Positions 10,303-19,213 are shown, counted from the first letter of the stretch. The stretch is 64,000 nt of DNA from Gluconacetobacter asukensis (GCF_014174375.1 NZ_JABEQE010000012.1:1-64000), one strand, 5' to 3'. The notes: generated by a model from the letters alone, not told the origin. Translations and numbers: made by a program.

Positions 10303-11025
10303 CTAGCGATGGGCGTTCATGAAGGCCGCGATCGACGGCTCGGCCGCGGCCCGCGCCCCGGCACCGACGGCGCGGACCCGCCCGTCTTCCAGCAGAACGA
10401 TGCGATCGGACAGGGCGGCGACGGATTCCATGCCGTGCGAAACCTGGATGATCGTCATCCCCGCCCTCGCCAGATCCCGCAGCAGCGCCGTCACCTCGGA
10501 CACCAGGCGGGGATCGAGGGCCGATGTCGGCTCGTCCAGCAGCAGCAGGTCCGGCTGGGTCATCAGCGCGCGCGCTATCGCCACGCGCTGCTTCTGCCCG
10601 CCGGACAGGCGCGATGGCCGGATTTCGGCCTTGTCCGCCAGGCCCAGCATGCGCAACCGGTGCCGCGCCGCCTCCTCCACCTCGGCGCGGGGACGCCCGG
10701 CGACGACGGTCGGCGCCAGCGTCAGGTTGCGCAGGACCGACATATGGTCGAACAGCCCGAACTGCTGGAAGACGATCGCCGCGCGGGCGCGCAATGCACG
10801 GGGGGCGGACGCGGCGGTCATGTCGATCGCGACGCCATCCAGCGTCAGGGACCCGCTGACGACGGGCTGCAGCCCGATCAGCGTCCGCAGCAACGTGCTC
10901 TTCCCCGAGCCGGACGGACCGATCAGGCTGACGATCTCCCCCCGCCCGACCTGCAGGCCGACGTCGCGCAGGATCTCGTGCGTGTCTTGACGAACCGTCA
11001 CGCCTCGCAGGTCAAGATAGGGCAA
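10303..11025 (-). CDS. Polar amino acid ABC transporter ATPase (second copy)
   Basis: Protein of 240 aa. The start is TTG at 11025, with GGAG about 8 bases upstream, overlapping the end of the preceding permease by 14 bases. Walker A GPSGSGKST, signature LSGGQKQR, Walker B LLLLDEPTSALD and switch His in QVSHGMES are all intact. It follows two permease genes and their binding protein and completes a full four-part PAAT importer. It is a paralogue of the ATPase at 4183-4905 but clearly diverged. Confidence 0.9.
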   Translation of the reverse strand: MPYLDLRGVTVRQDTHEILRDVGLQVGRGEIVSLIGPSGSGKSTLLRTLIGLQPVVSGSLTLDGVAIDMTAASAPRALRARAAIVFQQFGLFDHMSVLRNLTLAPTVVAGRPRAEVEEAARHRLRMLGLADKAEIRPSRLSGGQKQRVAIARALMTQPDLLLLDEPTSALDPRLVSEVTALLRDLARAGMTIIQVSHGMESVAALSDRIVLLEDGRVRAVGAGARAAAEPSIAAFMNAHR

Positions 11026-11665
11026 GGCGTTTCTCCAGCATGCGGCTGAGGCGGGTCAGCGGGTAGGACAGGGCGAAATACAGGCCGAGCACGGCCAGGA
11101 AGACCTGCATCGTCGGCAGCCCGCGATTCGACAGGATGACCCCCGCCTGGTTCAGTTCCAGCACGCCCACCTGTGACGCCAGGGCCGTATCCTTGATGAA
11201 GAGCACCAGGTAGCCGACCGTCGGCGGCACGATCACCGGCAGCGCCTGCGGCACGATCACATGGCGCCATCGCGCCAGCAGCGGCAGATTCAGCGTGACG
11301 GCGGCCTCGATCTGGTCGGCCGGAACGGAACGGAGCCCTCCATGGACGATCTCCGCGATATATCCCGCCGCGATCAGCCCAATGGCCCAGATCGCGACCG
11401 TCACTTCCGAAACGTCCAGCCCCGCCATGCCGGTCAGGAAGAACACGATATAAAGCGTCACGATGAACGGGACACGCCGCACCACCTGCACATATCCCGC
11501 AGCCAGAAAGCGCAGGGGCGCGAACAGCCGCCCCCGTGCCATCCGCAGGCACGCCAGCGCGGTGCCGCCGGCCAGCCCGGCCAGCCCGCCCGCGACGGAC
11601 AGCACCACCGTCATCCACAGGGCACGCGCCAGCAGCGCGGCGTCGTAATGGGAAAAGGCGATCAT
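11012..11665 (-). CDS. Polar amino acid ABC transporter permease (second of pair)
   Basis: Protein of 217 aa starting at ATG 11665, coupled to the upstream permease by an ATGA overlap. It has the PAAT permease layout with ARALWMTVVLSVAGGLAGLAGG at the N-terminus and FIKDTALASQVGVLEL, typical of HisQ/GlnP-type proteins. The conserved glycine of the EAA loop is replaced by Asn (AAVTLNLPLLARWRHVIVPQ), a minor oddity. With the permease at 11662-12321 it probably forms a heterodimeric channel. Confidence 0.88.
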   Translation of the reverse strand: MIAFSHYDAALLARALWMTVVLSVAGGLAGLAGGTALACLRMARGRLFAPLRFLAAGYVQVVRRVPFIVTLYIVFFLTGMAGLDVSEVTVAIWAIGLIAAGYIAEIVHGGLRSVPADQIEAAVTLNLPLLARWRHVIVPQALPVIVPPTVGYLVLFIKDTALASQVGVLELNQAGVILSNRGLPTMQVFLAVLGLYFALSYPLTRLSRMLEKRLALS

Positions 11666-12321
11666 GCCGCGCCCTCGAACAGCCTGCGCCCCAGGGCGAA
11701 CAGCCCCGTCAGGGCGATGGACAGCAGCGCATACAGCACCCCGGTCACCAGCATCACCTCCAGAATGCGGAAGGTGGTCGACCCGACATCGTAGGCGCGC
11801 CCCGTCAGGTCCTCGACCCCGAAGATGGACGCCATCGAACTGCCCAGGATCATGATCTGGAAATGATTGGCCAGCGCCGGAGCCATCGTCTGTAGCGCAT
11901 GGGGGAAGATGACGCGCATATAGGCCTGCCGCCGCGTCAGCCCCAGCGACGCCGCCGCGTCGTGATAAAGCGGCGGCACCCGACCCAGCCCCGTCGTCAG
12001 GATATCCGCCAGATAGGCCGCTGCGTTCAGTGCCATGCCGATGAAGACCGACGCGAACGGGGACACTATGACCCCCAACAGCGGCAGGCAGTAGAAGATC
12101 GCGAAGATCTGCGAAAGCTGCGGCGTATTGGTCATGATCGTGCTGTAGATCGTACCGAACCGCCGCCCCGCCTTCGGCCCCTCGGCGCGCAGGACCGCAA
12201 GGCCGCCCGCCAGAAAAAGGCCGGCGCCAAAGGACGCGACGGACAGAAGAACCGTCGTCGCGACGCCGCCCAGCAGGAACGGCAGACGTTGCAGGACCGG
12301 CTGGAAATGCAGCGCCGTCAT
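11662..12321 (-). CDS. Polar amino acid ABC transporter permease (first of pair)
   Basis: Protein of 219 aa starting at ATG 12321, overlapping the stop of the binding-protein gene as ATGA. The PAAT signature VATTVLLSVASFGAGLFLAGG and the EAA loop AAASLGLTRRQAYMRVIFPH are clear, as is GSSMASIFGVEDLTG, the periplasmic-loop segment common to these permeases. It pairs with the permease at 11012-11665, the ATPase at 10303-11025 and the binding protein at 12318-13238. Confidence 0.88.
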   Translation of the reverse strand: MTALHFQPVLQRLPFLLGGVATTVLLSVASFGAGLFLAGGLAVLRAEGPKAGRRFGTIYSTIMTNTPQLSQIFAIFYCLPLLGVIVSPFASVFIGMALNAAAYLADILTTGLGRVPPLYHDAAASLGLTRRQAYMRVIFPHALQTMAPALANHFQIMILGSSMASIFGVEDLTGRAYDVGSTTFRILEVMLVTGVLYALLSIALTGLFALGRRLFEGAA

Positions 12322-13238
12322 GGACGCCTCTCCACCGGCGCGACCATGGAGACGCCGAACCAGCGGCGATAGGCGGCCTGGATCGTTCCATCCCGCGTCA
12401 GGCCGGCCAACATCCCATCGACCGCGCGCAGCAGATCGGTATCGGACCGGGCCACACCTACGCAATCCTCACCGGCGGCGGGCGCGAAGCCGCGCCGGAT
12501 CGTCCAGCCGGCCTGGGGTTCGGCCGCCAGGAACCGGCCGACATATTCGATGACGTCCACCATGGCGTCGCCTCGCCCCTGGGCCAGGGCGCGCACGGCG
12601 TCCGGATAGCTGCCCAGCAGAAGGATCGGTGCCTTCGGCGCGTGCTCCCGCAGGAAAGGCACCGCCGTGGACCCCCGGACCTCGACCATCCGCACCCGTC
12701 CGGACGCCAGGTCGTCCAGGCCACCCACCCGGGCCGCCGCCGGGGCGATGATGGCGAATTCCTCGACATAGAGCGGCACCGAGAACGCGATGACGGCCGC
12801 GCGTTCAGGCGTGCGGGTCAGCCCGCCCAGCACCACGTCCGCCTTGCCGGCCATCAGATAGGGAATGCGCCCACTCGAGGACACCGGGACGAAACGCGGC
12901 ACCACCCCCAGCCGCGCCGCCAACGCGGTTCCGACATCCACATCGAATCCTTCGATCACGTTGCGCGAATCATACGCCGCCAGCGGCGGAAGCGCCGGGT
13001 TGACGCCGATATTCAGATGGCCGCTGGCGCGGATGTCGGCCAGCGCCCGCGCCTGGACCGCCGGGCCGGCGCAGACCGGCAAGGCCGACAGGACACAGGC
13101 GGCCACCCCCCTGCCCACTTTCCGCACACCAGAACGCAACGCACCGAAAGGGCCGCCATGCGCCCTGGAACCCCGAAGCGGAACGCCCCCCGGCCATGGC
13201 GTGCGGAAAACGCGCATCGGGCCGCCGGCACTGCGCAT
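12318..13238 (-). CDS. Periplasmic amino-acid-binding protein (SBP family 3)
   Basis: First gene of the long leftward operon. The start is uncertain: ATG 13238, ATG 13217 and TTG 13256 are in frame, and none has a strong ribosome site. The hydrophobic signal core VAACVLSALPVCAGPAVQA lies about 45 residues in, so even a GTG near 13127 is possible. The mature part begins LADIRASGHLNIGVNPALPPL and has the family-3 segments GFDVDVGTALAARLGV, IPYLMAGKADVVLGGLTRTPERAAVIAFSVP (split over the lobe) and GRGDAMVDV. It collects an amino-acid-like ligand for the permease pair downstream. A candidate operator lies about 75 bp upstream of ATG 13238. Confidence 0.83.
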   Translation of the reverse strand: MRSAGGPMRVFRTPWPGGVPLRGSRAHGGPFGALRSGVRKVGRGVAACVLSALPVCAGPAVQARALADIRASGHLNIGVNPALPPLAAYDSRNVIEGFDVDVGTALAARLGVVPRFVPVSSSGRIPYLMAGKADVVLGGLTRTPERAAVIAFSVPLYVEEFAIIAPAAARVGGLDDLASGRVRMVEVRGSTAVPFLREHAPKAPILLLGSYPDAVRALAQGRGDAMVDVIEYVGRFLAAEPQAGWTIRRGFAPAAGEDCVGVARSDTDLLRAVDGMLAGLTRDGTIQAAYRRWFGVSMVAPVERRP

Positions 13239-13312
13239 TTTCAGACAGGCTCTCAAGATTCAGGCCCCCTCCATATTGGATATTGCGGTCCAGGCATCAG
13301 TGTCCTAAAGAA

Positions 13313-13330
13313 TATATACGCTTTGTATAC
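13313..13330. promoter_or_regulatory. Candidate operator in the divergent promoter of the island
   Basis: The site reads TATATACGCTTTGTATAC and contains the perfect inverted repeat TATAC-GCTTT-GTATA. It is 30 bp upstream of the rightward hcnA-like gene and about 75 bp upstream of the leftward binding-protein gene. It matches the element at 4066-4083 at 16 of 18 positions. A FadR-type GntR regulator, encoded in the rightward arm, is the obvious candidate binder (inference). Confidence 0.55.
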
Positions 13331-13359
13331 GATTAAAACACCGTTCAAGGAAGAGTTTC

Positions 13360-13641
13360 TTGCCCGAACCGATTCCGCCGGGGAACGAAAACCGTTCCGT
13401 CCCCTTTTCCTTCGAAGGACGCGCCATGCAGGGGCCGGAAGGCGAACCTCTGGCCGCCGTCCTGCGGCGGGCGGGAATCGTGGCCCTGGGCGTTTCCCCG
13501 CGCGACGGCACGCCGCGCGGGGCCTTCTGCTTCATGGGCAGTTGCCAGGAATGCCGCGTCCTGATCGACGGCACCCTTGCCTATGCCTGCCGCGCCACGG
13601 TGCGGCAGGACATGCAGGTCACATCCTATGTCGCCTCCTGA
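13360..13641 (+). CDS. HcnA-like [2Fe-2S] subunit of amino-acid dehydrogenase
   Basis: Small protein of 93 aa read from TTG 13360, with a strong AAGGAAGAG ribosome site 5 bases or so upstream. Four cysteines (57, 62, 65, 77) have the spacing of the ferredoxin-like domain in HcnA, OoxA-type and D-hydroxyproline dehydrogenase gamma subunits; the fused protein at 4902-7787 has nearly the same spacing. It probably carries electrons within a three-subunit flavoenzyme. It overlaps the next gene by 14 bases and is the first gene of the rightward arm. Confidence 0.85.
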   Translation: MPEPIPPGNENRSVPFSFEGRAMQGPEGEPLAAVLRRAGIVALGVSPRDGTPRGAFCFMGSCQECRVLIDGTLAYACRATVRQDMQVTSYVAS

Positions 13642-15052
13642 GCGCGGCGCACTGGTCGTAGTCGGCGGCGGCGTGGCCGGCGCCACCGCGGCCCTGACCA
13701 TCAGCCGCCACGGCCTGCCCGTCACCCTGGTCGACGAGCAGCCGCAGGCGGGCGGACAGATCTTTCGCGCGCCGACACCCCATGCCCGGCGGCAGGTGCC
13801 ACCGAACCATGAATTCTCCGACGGCGACCGCCTGCGCGCGCTGCTGGCGGCATCCCGAGTCGAAACCCGCCCCGCCACCCGTGTCTGGGGCGTGTCTCCC
13901 CGGATGGAGCTGGATGTCCTGGGACCTGACGGCATCGACCAGCTCCCCGCACGGGCCCTGGTCGTGGCGAACGGCGCGACGGAACGCCTCCTGCCCTTCC
14001 CAGGCTGGACCGATCCGCGCGTCATCGGGCTGGCAGGGGCCAGCATCCTCCTGCGCAACGCCGGAACCCTGCCCGGCCGGCGCGTCGTGGTCGCGGGTGC
14101 CGGCCCCCTGCTCTTTTCCGTCGCCCATCAGGTGATGGAACCGGGCGGCCATGTCGTCGCGGTGATCGATGCCGGCCGGCGCGGCGACTGGCTCCGGCTG
14201 GGGGCCACCCTGATGCGGGACCCGGCACGGCTGCGCATGGCCGCACAATGGATGACGCGCCTGCGCCTGGCCGGCATTCCGATCCATCACCAGACCCACA
14301 TCGCCGCCGTCCATGCCGCCCCGCACGGCCTGTCCGTCGCGGTCGCGAAAACCGGGCGGCCGGGCGTGGCATACCAGTACGATGATGTGGACGCCGTGGC
14401 CTGCGGTCATGGCCTGAAACCCACCACCCTGCTGACCCGCACGCTAGGCGCGCGCCACCGTTTCGACAGCGCGGGCGGCTATTGGGAGCCGGAGACGGAT
14501 TCGTCCGGCCGCACCAGCCGGGCCGGCCTCTATGCGACCGGGGATGCCGCGGGCATCCGCGGTGCCGCCGTCGCGCGGCTGCGGGGCCTGATCACCGGCC
14601 ACGCCGTCGCCCTGGACCAGGGGGCCATCACCGCTCGGGATTTCGCACGGCTGACGCGGCGTCCCCGCATGCTGCTGCGCCGGCTGGACCACGTGTCGCG
14701 AACCATGCTGCCTCTCCTCAACGCCTCCGCACCGCTGTTCCGCGCCATCCCGGACGACGCCATCGTCTGTCGCTGCGAACGGGTGCGGGCTGCAACACTC
14801 CGCGAGACCGCAGCCACGGGCGCGCGCGACCTCAACCAGATCAAGGCCTGGACCCGCTGTGGCATGGGGCCCTGCCAGGGCCGCATGTGCGAGGACGGCG
14901 CTCGGGGCGTGCTGGCCGCATCCTGCGACCTGCCGCCCGAAGAGGCCGGCAGCTTCACACCGCGCACGCCCTTCTTCCCCCTGCCCCTCGCGGCGCTGAC
15001 CGGGACGTTCGCCTATTCGGACATCCCACTCCCGAAGGCCGCCCCGCTATGA
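13628..15052 (+). CDS. HcnB-like FAD/NAD(P) subunit of amino-acid dehydrogenase
   Basis: Protein of 474 aa starting at ATG 13628, inside the end of the hcnA-like gene. The FAD-binding GGGVAG is at 13-18 and a second dinucleotide-type fold (VVVAGAGPLLF) is near 153-163. A C-terminal BFD-like [2Fe-2S] site has Cys381, Cys383, Cys416 and Cys421. The length equals that of HcnB, OoxA/NoxA and LhpB-type subunits. It works with the hcnA- and hcnC-like proteins encoded on either side. It is a separate-gene paralogue of residues 105-530 of the fused enzyme. Confidence 0.87.
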   Translation: MSPPERGALVVVGGGVAGATAALTISRHGLPVTLVDEQPQAGGQIFRAPTPHARRQVPPNHEFSDGDRLRALLAASRVETRPATRVWGVSPRMELDVLGPDGIDQLPARALVVANGATERLLPFPGWTDPRVIGLAGASILLRNAGTLPGRRVVVAGAGPLLFSVAHQVMEPGGHVVAVIDAGRRGDWLRLGATLMRDPARLRMAAQWMTRLRLAGIPIHHQTHIAAVHAAPHGLSVAVAKTGRPGVAYQYDDVDAVACGHGLKPTTLLTRTLGARHRFDSAGGYWEPETDSSGRTSRAGLYATGDAAGIRGAAVARLRGLITGHAVALDQGAITARDFARLTRRPRMLLRRLDHVSRTMLPLLNASAPLFRAIPDDAIVCRCERVRAATLRETAATGARDLNQIKAWTRCGMGPCQGRMCEDGARGVLAASCDLPPEEAGSFTPRTPFFPLPLAALTGTFAYSDIPLPKAAPL

Positions 15053-16200
15053 CCATGAAACCGGCATGGCCCGACGCGCCCGTCGATGTCGCCGTCATCG
15101 GCGGCGGCGTCATGGGGGCGACCGCCGCGCTGTTCCTGGCGCGCGGCGGCATGCGCGTCGCCCTTCTCGACCGGCAGGACCTGTTCCGGTCGGCCTCCGG
15201 CGTCAATGCCGGCACGCTGACCCTGCATATGACGCGTGCGCAGTTGATCCCCCACGCCATGCGCGGCCGCGAAATGTGGCTGACGAGCAGGGAATGGCTG
15301 GGGACGGATGTCGGCGCCCTGGCCACGCCAGGCCTGTCCCTGGCCTTCACGGAAGGCGAGGAAGCATTGCTGCGCGAGCGCGCCAGGGTCCGGCAGCAGG
15401 CGGGCGCGCCCATCGAAATCGTCCCGCCCGCCCGCGCGATCGCGATCGAACCCGGCCTCAACCCCTCGATCCGCGCCGCCGCCTATTGCGCACTGGACGG
15501 ACATATCCCCGCCTACCGCGTCGGCCGGGCCTACGCACGGGCCCTGGCCGGGGCTGGCGTGAGCCTGTTCGAACATTGCGCGGTAACGGCGATCCACCCC
15601 TCCGGCAATGGATACGACATAAGCTGCGCGGAACAGGCGCGCCCGCTGGCGGCCCGGCGCGTGGTGCTGGCCGCCGGCGTATGGCTGGAAAAGATGCTGG
15701 GCTGGTTCGGCCATACCATTCCCATCCGCTGCCTGATCAACCAGCTCGTGGTGACGGAAACGATGCCCCAGGTCATGGGCAGCGTCGTCAGCATCGCCAA
15801 CGGCCTTCTGTCGCTCAAGCAGTTCGCGAACGGCAGCGTCCTGATCGGTGGCGGCTGGCAGGGCGAAGGCAATATCCATGACGGCGGCACCCGCGTCATT
15901 CCCGAAAACCTGCGCGGCAACGTGCGCCTGGCGCAGCATGTCATCCCGCGCCTGTCCCAGGCGCAGATCCTTCGGGTATGGCTCGGCCTCGAATCCGAAA
16001 CGCCCGATGCCATGCCCCTGATCGGCGCCCTGACCCCGCGCGACGACGCGTTCGTGATCGGGTGCGCCCATTCCGGCTTCACCAGCGGCCCGTATATGGG
16101 CCGCCTGCTGGCGGAACGCATCCTGGGCGGCACCCCGGACCTGAGCGCATTCGACCCCCACCGTTTTTCTCCGTCCAGCACCCCGGAACCCTCGCCATGA
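15049..16200 (+). CDS. HcnC-like FAD-dependent oxidoreductase (DAO fold)
   Basis: Protein of 383 aa starting at ATG 15049, ATGA-coupled to the hcnB-like gene. It has the DAO-fold N-terminus VAVIGGGVMGATAALFLARGG and the C-terminal GCAHSGFTSGPYMGRLLAE motif that contacts FAD. This is the catalytic amine- or imino-acid-oxidising subunit in HcnC, OoxB/NoxB and D-hydroxyproline dehydrogenases. Cyanide formation is not implied: the operon encodes uptake and catabolic enzymes. Its downstream neighbour, a DHDPS-family lyase, overlaps by ATGA, so the two are made together. Confidence 0.87.
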   Translation: MTMKPAWPDAPVDVAVIGGGVMGATAALFLARGGMRVALLDRQDLFRSASGVNAGTLTLHMTRAQLIPHAMRGREMWLTSREWLGTDVGALATPGLSLAFTEGEEALLRERARVRQQAGAPIEIVPPARAIAIEPGLNPSIRAAAYCALDGHIPAYRVGRAYARALAGAGVSLFEHCAVTAIHPSGNGYDISCAEQARPLAARRVVLAAGVWLEKMLGWFGHTIPIRCLINQLVVTETMPQVMGSVVSIANGLLSLKQFANGSVLIGGGWQGEGNIHDGGTRVIPENLRGNVRLAQHVIPRLSQAQILRVWLGLESETPDAMPLIGALTPRDDAFVIGCAHSGFTSGPYMGRLLAERILGGTPDLSAFDPHRFSPSSTPEPSP

Positions 16201-17144
16201 TCCCTGCTTCCGCCACCCCTTTCCGGGGCGTCTACGCCGCGACGCTGCTTCCCCTGCACGAAGACGGGACGATCGACGTACCCAACCTCGCCCGTCACCT
16301 GAGGGACTGCACCTCCAGCGCGGACATCGTGGGCATCCTCTGCAACGGCCATGCCGGCGAGAACCACCTGCTGAACCGCGAGGAAAAACGACTCGTCGTC
16401 GAAACCGCCCGCGGCCAGATCGGCGCGGAGAAGATCATCGTCTCGGGGGTACTGTCGGAAGATGTCGAGGATGCCTGCCTGCAGGCCCGGGACGCGGTCG
16501 ATGCCGGGGCGGACGCCCTTCTGATCTTCCCGTCCTTCTCCTGGGCCGTGTCGCAGGATGCCGAAGCCATCGTCGCGCATCATCGCGCCATCTGCGAGGC
16601 GACGGATGCGCCGATCATGCTCTACCAGTCGTCGATCGGCACCGCCGGCATGGCCTATTCCCTTCCGATCCTGGAACGGTTGCTGGCGCTTCCCCGGATC
16701 GTGGCGATCAAGGAAGGAAGCTGGGAGACCAACGCCTATGACCGTCATCGCAGGCTGGCGGCGCGCGTCGCCCCCCATGTCGAGGTCATGGCCTCGGGCG
16801 ACGAGCACCTGCTGGCCTGCTTCGCCATCGGAACCACCGGCAGCCTCGTCAGCCTCGCGGCCATCCTGCCCCGCAGCATCGGCGGGCTGTGGAACGCCAT
16901 CCAGGCCGGAGACCTGAACACCGCCCGCCGGATCCACGCCACCATCCAGCCCCTGGCGAACCTGATCTACGGCCGCGCCCCGGCCGGCCGCGCCACGCTG
17001 CGCCTGAAAGCCTGCCTGGTCATGCAGAAGAAATGGTCGTCCTGCCGCACCAGGAAGGCGTCGGAAGTTCTTTCGCCGGAGGAATGGCGGGAATTGTCAC
17101 AGGCTCTACAATACCCGCTGGCAATGGAACTGGAACGTGACTGA
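16197..17144 (+). CDS. DHDPS/N-acetylneuraminate lyase family enzyme (second copy)
   Basis: Protein of 315 aa starting at ATG 16197. The Schiff-base lysine is in VAIKEGS and the active-site tyrosine in MLYQSS. The substrate loop reads CNGHAGE where the other copy has LGSTGE and dapA enzymes have GTTGE, so the substrate carboxylate is probably held differently. Family members cleave or deaminate 2-oxo acids or cyclic imines. Placed immediately after the dehydrogenase subunits, it probably takes the oxidised product. The two copies in this island share the fold but differ strongly in sequence. Confidence 0.82.
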   Translation: MIPASATPFRGVYAATLLPLHEDGTIDVPNLARHLRDCTSSADIVGILCNGHAGENHLLNREEKRLVVETARGQIGAEKIIVSGVLSEDVEDACLQARDAVDAGADALLIFPSFSWAVSQDAEAIVAHHRAICEATDAPIMLYQSSIGTAGMAYSLPILERLLALPRIVAIKEGSWETNAYDRHRRLAARVAPHVEVMASGDEHLLACFAIGTTGSLVSLAAILPRSIGGLWNAIQAGDLNTARRIHATIQPLANLIYGRAPAGRATLRLKACLVMQKKWSSCRTRKASEVLSPEEWRELSQALQYPLAMELERD

Positions 17145-17148
17145 CACC

Positions 17149-17790
17149 ATGACGGTCGACCGCGAACTCAATCTTGCCGAACATGCCTACGGGCAGATTC
17201 GGCGCATGATCTTGGAACGGGAACTGCCCGGCGGCATGTCGGTCGTCGAAGGCCGTCTGGCGGACCATCTGGAAATCTCCCGCACCCCGGTCCGCGAAGC
17301 CGTGATGCGCCTGGCCGCCGAGGGACTCCTGACCAAGCAGGGGTCGCGGTCGTTCGCCGTCCGCCGCGTCTCGGCGGCAGAATTCTTTCAATGCATGCAT
17401 ATTCGCGAGGTCCTGGAAAGCGAGGCAATCCAGTTGGCCTTCGGCAAAATCGACCGCAGCCGTATTGCCGACTTACGCGAGAGGGTCATCGCACTGGGCC
17501 AATCTCCCGAGCAGACCGCCGCTCACTGGCAGCTGGACGACCAGATCCATCTGATGTTCGCTCGGGCGTCGGGCAATATCGTTCTGACCAAGACCATAGA
17601 CGATCTGCGAACGCTGACGCGGCTGTGTGAGATCACGTATCCGCTCGGGCGCGTGCCCGCTTCGACCATCGAACACCTGGCCATTCTGGACATGCTGCTC
17701 GATGGCGACGCCGAAGCCACGAAGACGGCCATGCTGACGCACCTGCGCAACGTCGCGACAGACTGCATGGACATCCTTCGCGGCGGTTAG
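17149..17790 (+). CDS. GntR-family transcriptional regulator with FCD domain
   Basis: Protein of 213 aa from ATG 17149; a GTG at 17137 in the same frame would add four residues and overlap the previous stop. Residues about 10-75 are the winged helix (LEISRTPVREAVMRLAAEGLL). The rest is an all-helical FCD ligand domain with the usual metal-type Asp/His positions (LDDQIHLMF, EHLAIL, THLRN). FadR-type regulators commonly repress local catabolic genes and respond to an organic-acid ligand. It is the only regulator inside the island and the best candidate to bind the shared GTATAC-containing element. Confidence 0.87.
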   Translation: MTVDRELNLAEHAYGQIRRMILERELPGGMSVVEGRLADHLEISRTPVREAVMRLAAEGLLTKQGSRSFAVRRVSAAEFFQCMHIREVLESEAIQLAFGKIDRSRIADLRERVIALGQSPEQTAAHWQLDDQIHLMFARASGNIVLTKTIDDLRTLTRLCEITYPLGRVPASTIEHLAILDMLLDGDAEATKTAMLTHLRNVATDCMDILRGG

Positions 17791-17827
17791 CCCCTGCCAG
17801 ACCTTATCCAACGTCAGGAACCTTCCA

Positions 17828-19213
17828 ATGACATTCGACGTGGTCATCCGCAACGGTACCATCGTGACCGCCAGCGACATGTTCACCGCCGATATCGGCA
17901 TCACCGGAGAAACGATCGACACGATCGGGCACGATTTGACCGGCCACCGCGTCATCGACGCCACCGGCCTGCTGGTCATGCCGGGAGGCATCGATGGCCA
18001 TTGCCATATCGAGCAGGAAGAGGCGGACGGCACCGTGCATGAAGACGATTTCGCTTCGGCCAGTGCGTCCGCCCTGTTGGGCGGAACGACGAGCGTGGTC
18101 TGTTTCGCGTCCCACGTGCCAGGGCGCGACATCGTCGCACAGTTCGAGGATTATCTCCGGCGCGGGCAGCGTTCGCGCGTCGATTTCGCCATTCACCAGA
18201 TCGTCACCCGCACCGACGCCGACACGATCGAAAAGGGCATTCCCGAAATCGCCCACCGGGGCGCGGCGGGGCTGAAGGTCTTCATGACCTACGACGATTT
18301 CCATCTGACGGACGGACAATTCCTGCGCGTTCTCGACGCGGCGAAAGCCAGCGGCCTCGTGGTTTCGGTTCATTGCGAAAATTACGATGCGATCCGCCAC
18401 ATGATAGAAGCCCATCTCGCCGCCGGGCGAACCGACGCCCACGCCCACGCCACCTCACGCCCCTCCTGCCTGGAGCGCGAAGCCACCTATCGCGCCATGA
18501 CCCTGGCGGAACTCGCCGGCCACGACATCCAGATCTTCCATGTCTCCTGCCCGGACGTCGCGGAGGAAATCGCACGGGCCCGTCATCGTGGGGTCAGAGT
18601 CTCCGCGGAAACCTGCCCCCATTATCTCACCCTCACGGAATCCGACCTGAAACGGGATGGATTCGAGGGCGCGAAATATATCTGTAGTCCTCCGCTGCGT
18701 ACCCAGGCCGACAGGGACGGCATGTGGCCGTATCTGCGCGACGGCGTGATCGGCATCGTCTCGTCCGACCATTGCGGTTACACGTTCGAAGGATCGTCCG
18801 GCAAGGCGCGACACGGGCGCGATGCCGATTTCTCCCTGATTCCCAACGGCATGCCCGGTCTGGGAACGCGCCTGCCCGTCCTGTTCGATGCCGGCGTGAA
18901 CGGCGGCGAGATCGGCCTGACGGATTTCGTCCGCCTGACCGCCACGGCACCGGCCAGGCGATACGGCCTCTACCCCCGCAAGGGCACGATTGCCCCGGGC
19001 AGCGACGCGGACCTGGTCCTCTGGGACCCGGCAAGACAGGTCACGATCACCAATGACCTGTTTCAGGGCAATATCGATTATACGCCATACGAAGGGCGTC
19101 TCGTCACCGGCTGGCCCACCATCGTGCTTGCACGCGGCAAGATAGCGGTCGAGAATGGTCAGGTATTGCGCGAACCCACGATGGGCCGTTTCATCAGGCC
19201 GGAATGCTCATGA
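17828..19213 (+). CDS. Dihydropyrimidinase/hydantoinase-type amidohydrolase
   Basis: Protein of 461 aa with AGGAA 7 bases before the ATG. The cyclic-amidohydrolase metal site is complete: GHCH at the first strand, the lysine that is carboxylated in this family (GLKVFMTYDD), VSVHCEN, IFHVSCPD and the catalytic Asp in SSDHCGY. The sequence around GGIDGHCHIEQ...GTVHEDDF matches D-hydantoinase/dihydropyrimidinase better than allantoinase. It would open a cyclic ureide or imide to an N-carbamoyl or amide acid, a product that an M20 enzyme such as the one at 2754-4025 could hydrolyse (inference). It follows gntR by 37 bases. Confidence 0.87.
   Translation: MTFDVVIRNGTIVTASDMFTADIGITGETIDTIGHDLTGHRVIDATGLLVMPGGIDGHCHIEQEEADGTVHEDDFASASASALLGGTTSVVCFASHVPGRDIVAQFEDYLRRGQRSRVDFAIHQIVTRTDADTIEKGIPEIAHRGAAGLKVFMTYDDFHLTDGQFLRVLDAAKASGLVVSVHCENYDAIRHMIEAHLAAGRTDAHAHATSRPSCLEREATYRAMTLAELAGHDIQIFHVSCPDVAEEIARARHRGVRVSAETCPHYLTLTESDLKRDGFEGAKYICSPPLRTQADRDGMWPYLRDGVIGIVSSDHCGYTFEGSSGKARHGRDADFSLIPNGMPGLGTRLPVLFDAGVNGGEIGLTDFVRLTATAPARRYGLYPRKGTIAPGSDADLVLWDPARQVTITNDLFQGNIDYTPYEGRLVTGWPTIVLARGKIAVENGQVLREPTMGRFIRPECS

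Noticed and set aside
13360-16200. Cyanide synthase (hcnABC)
   Set aside because: Subunit sizes and order match HcnABC, but the same architecture is used by opine and D-hydroxyproline dehydrogenases, and the surrounding uptake and catabolic genes fit those better than cyanide formation.
17828-19213. Allantoinase
   Set aside because: Sequence around the first metal motif and HEDDF segment follows hydantoinase/dihydropyrimidinase; no allantoate or ureidoglycolate hydrolase gene is in the window.
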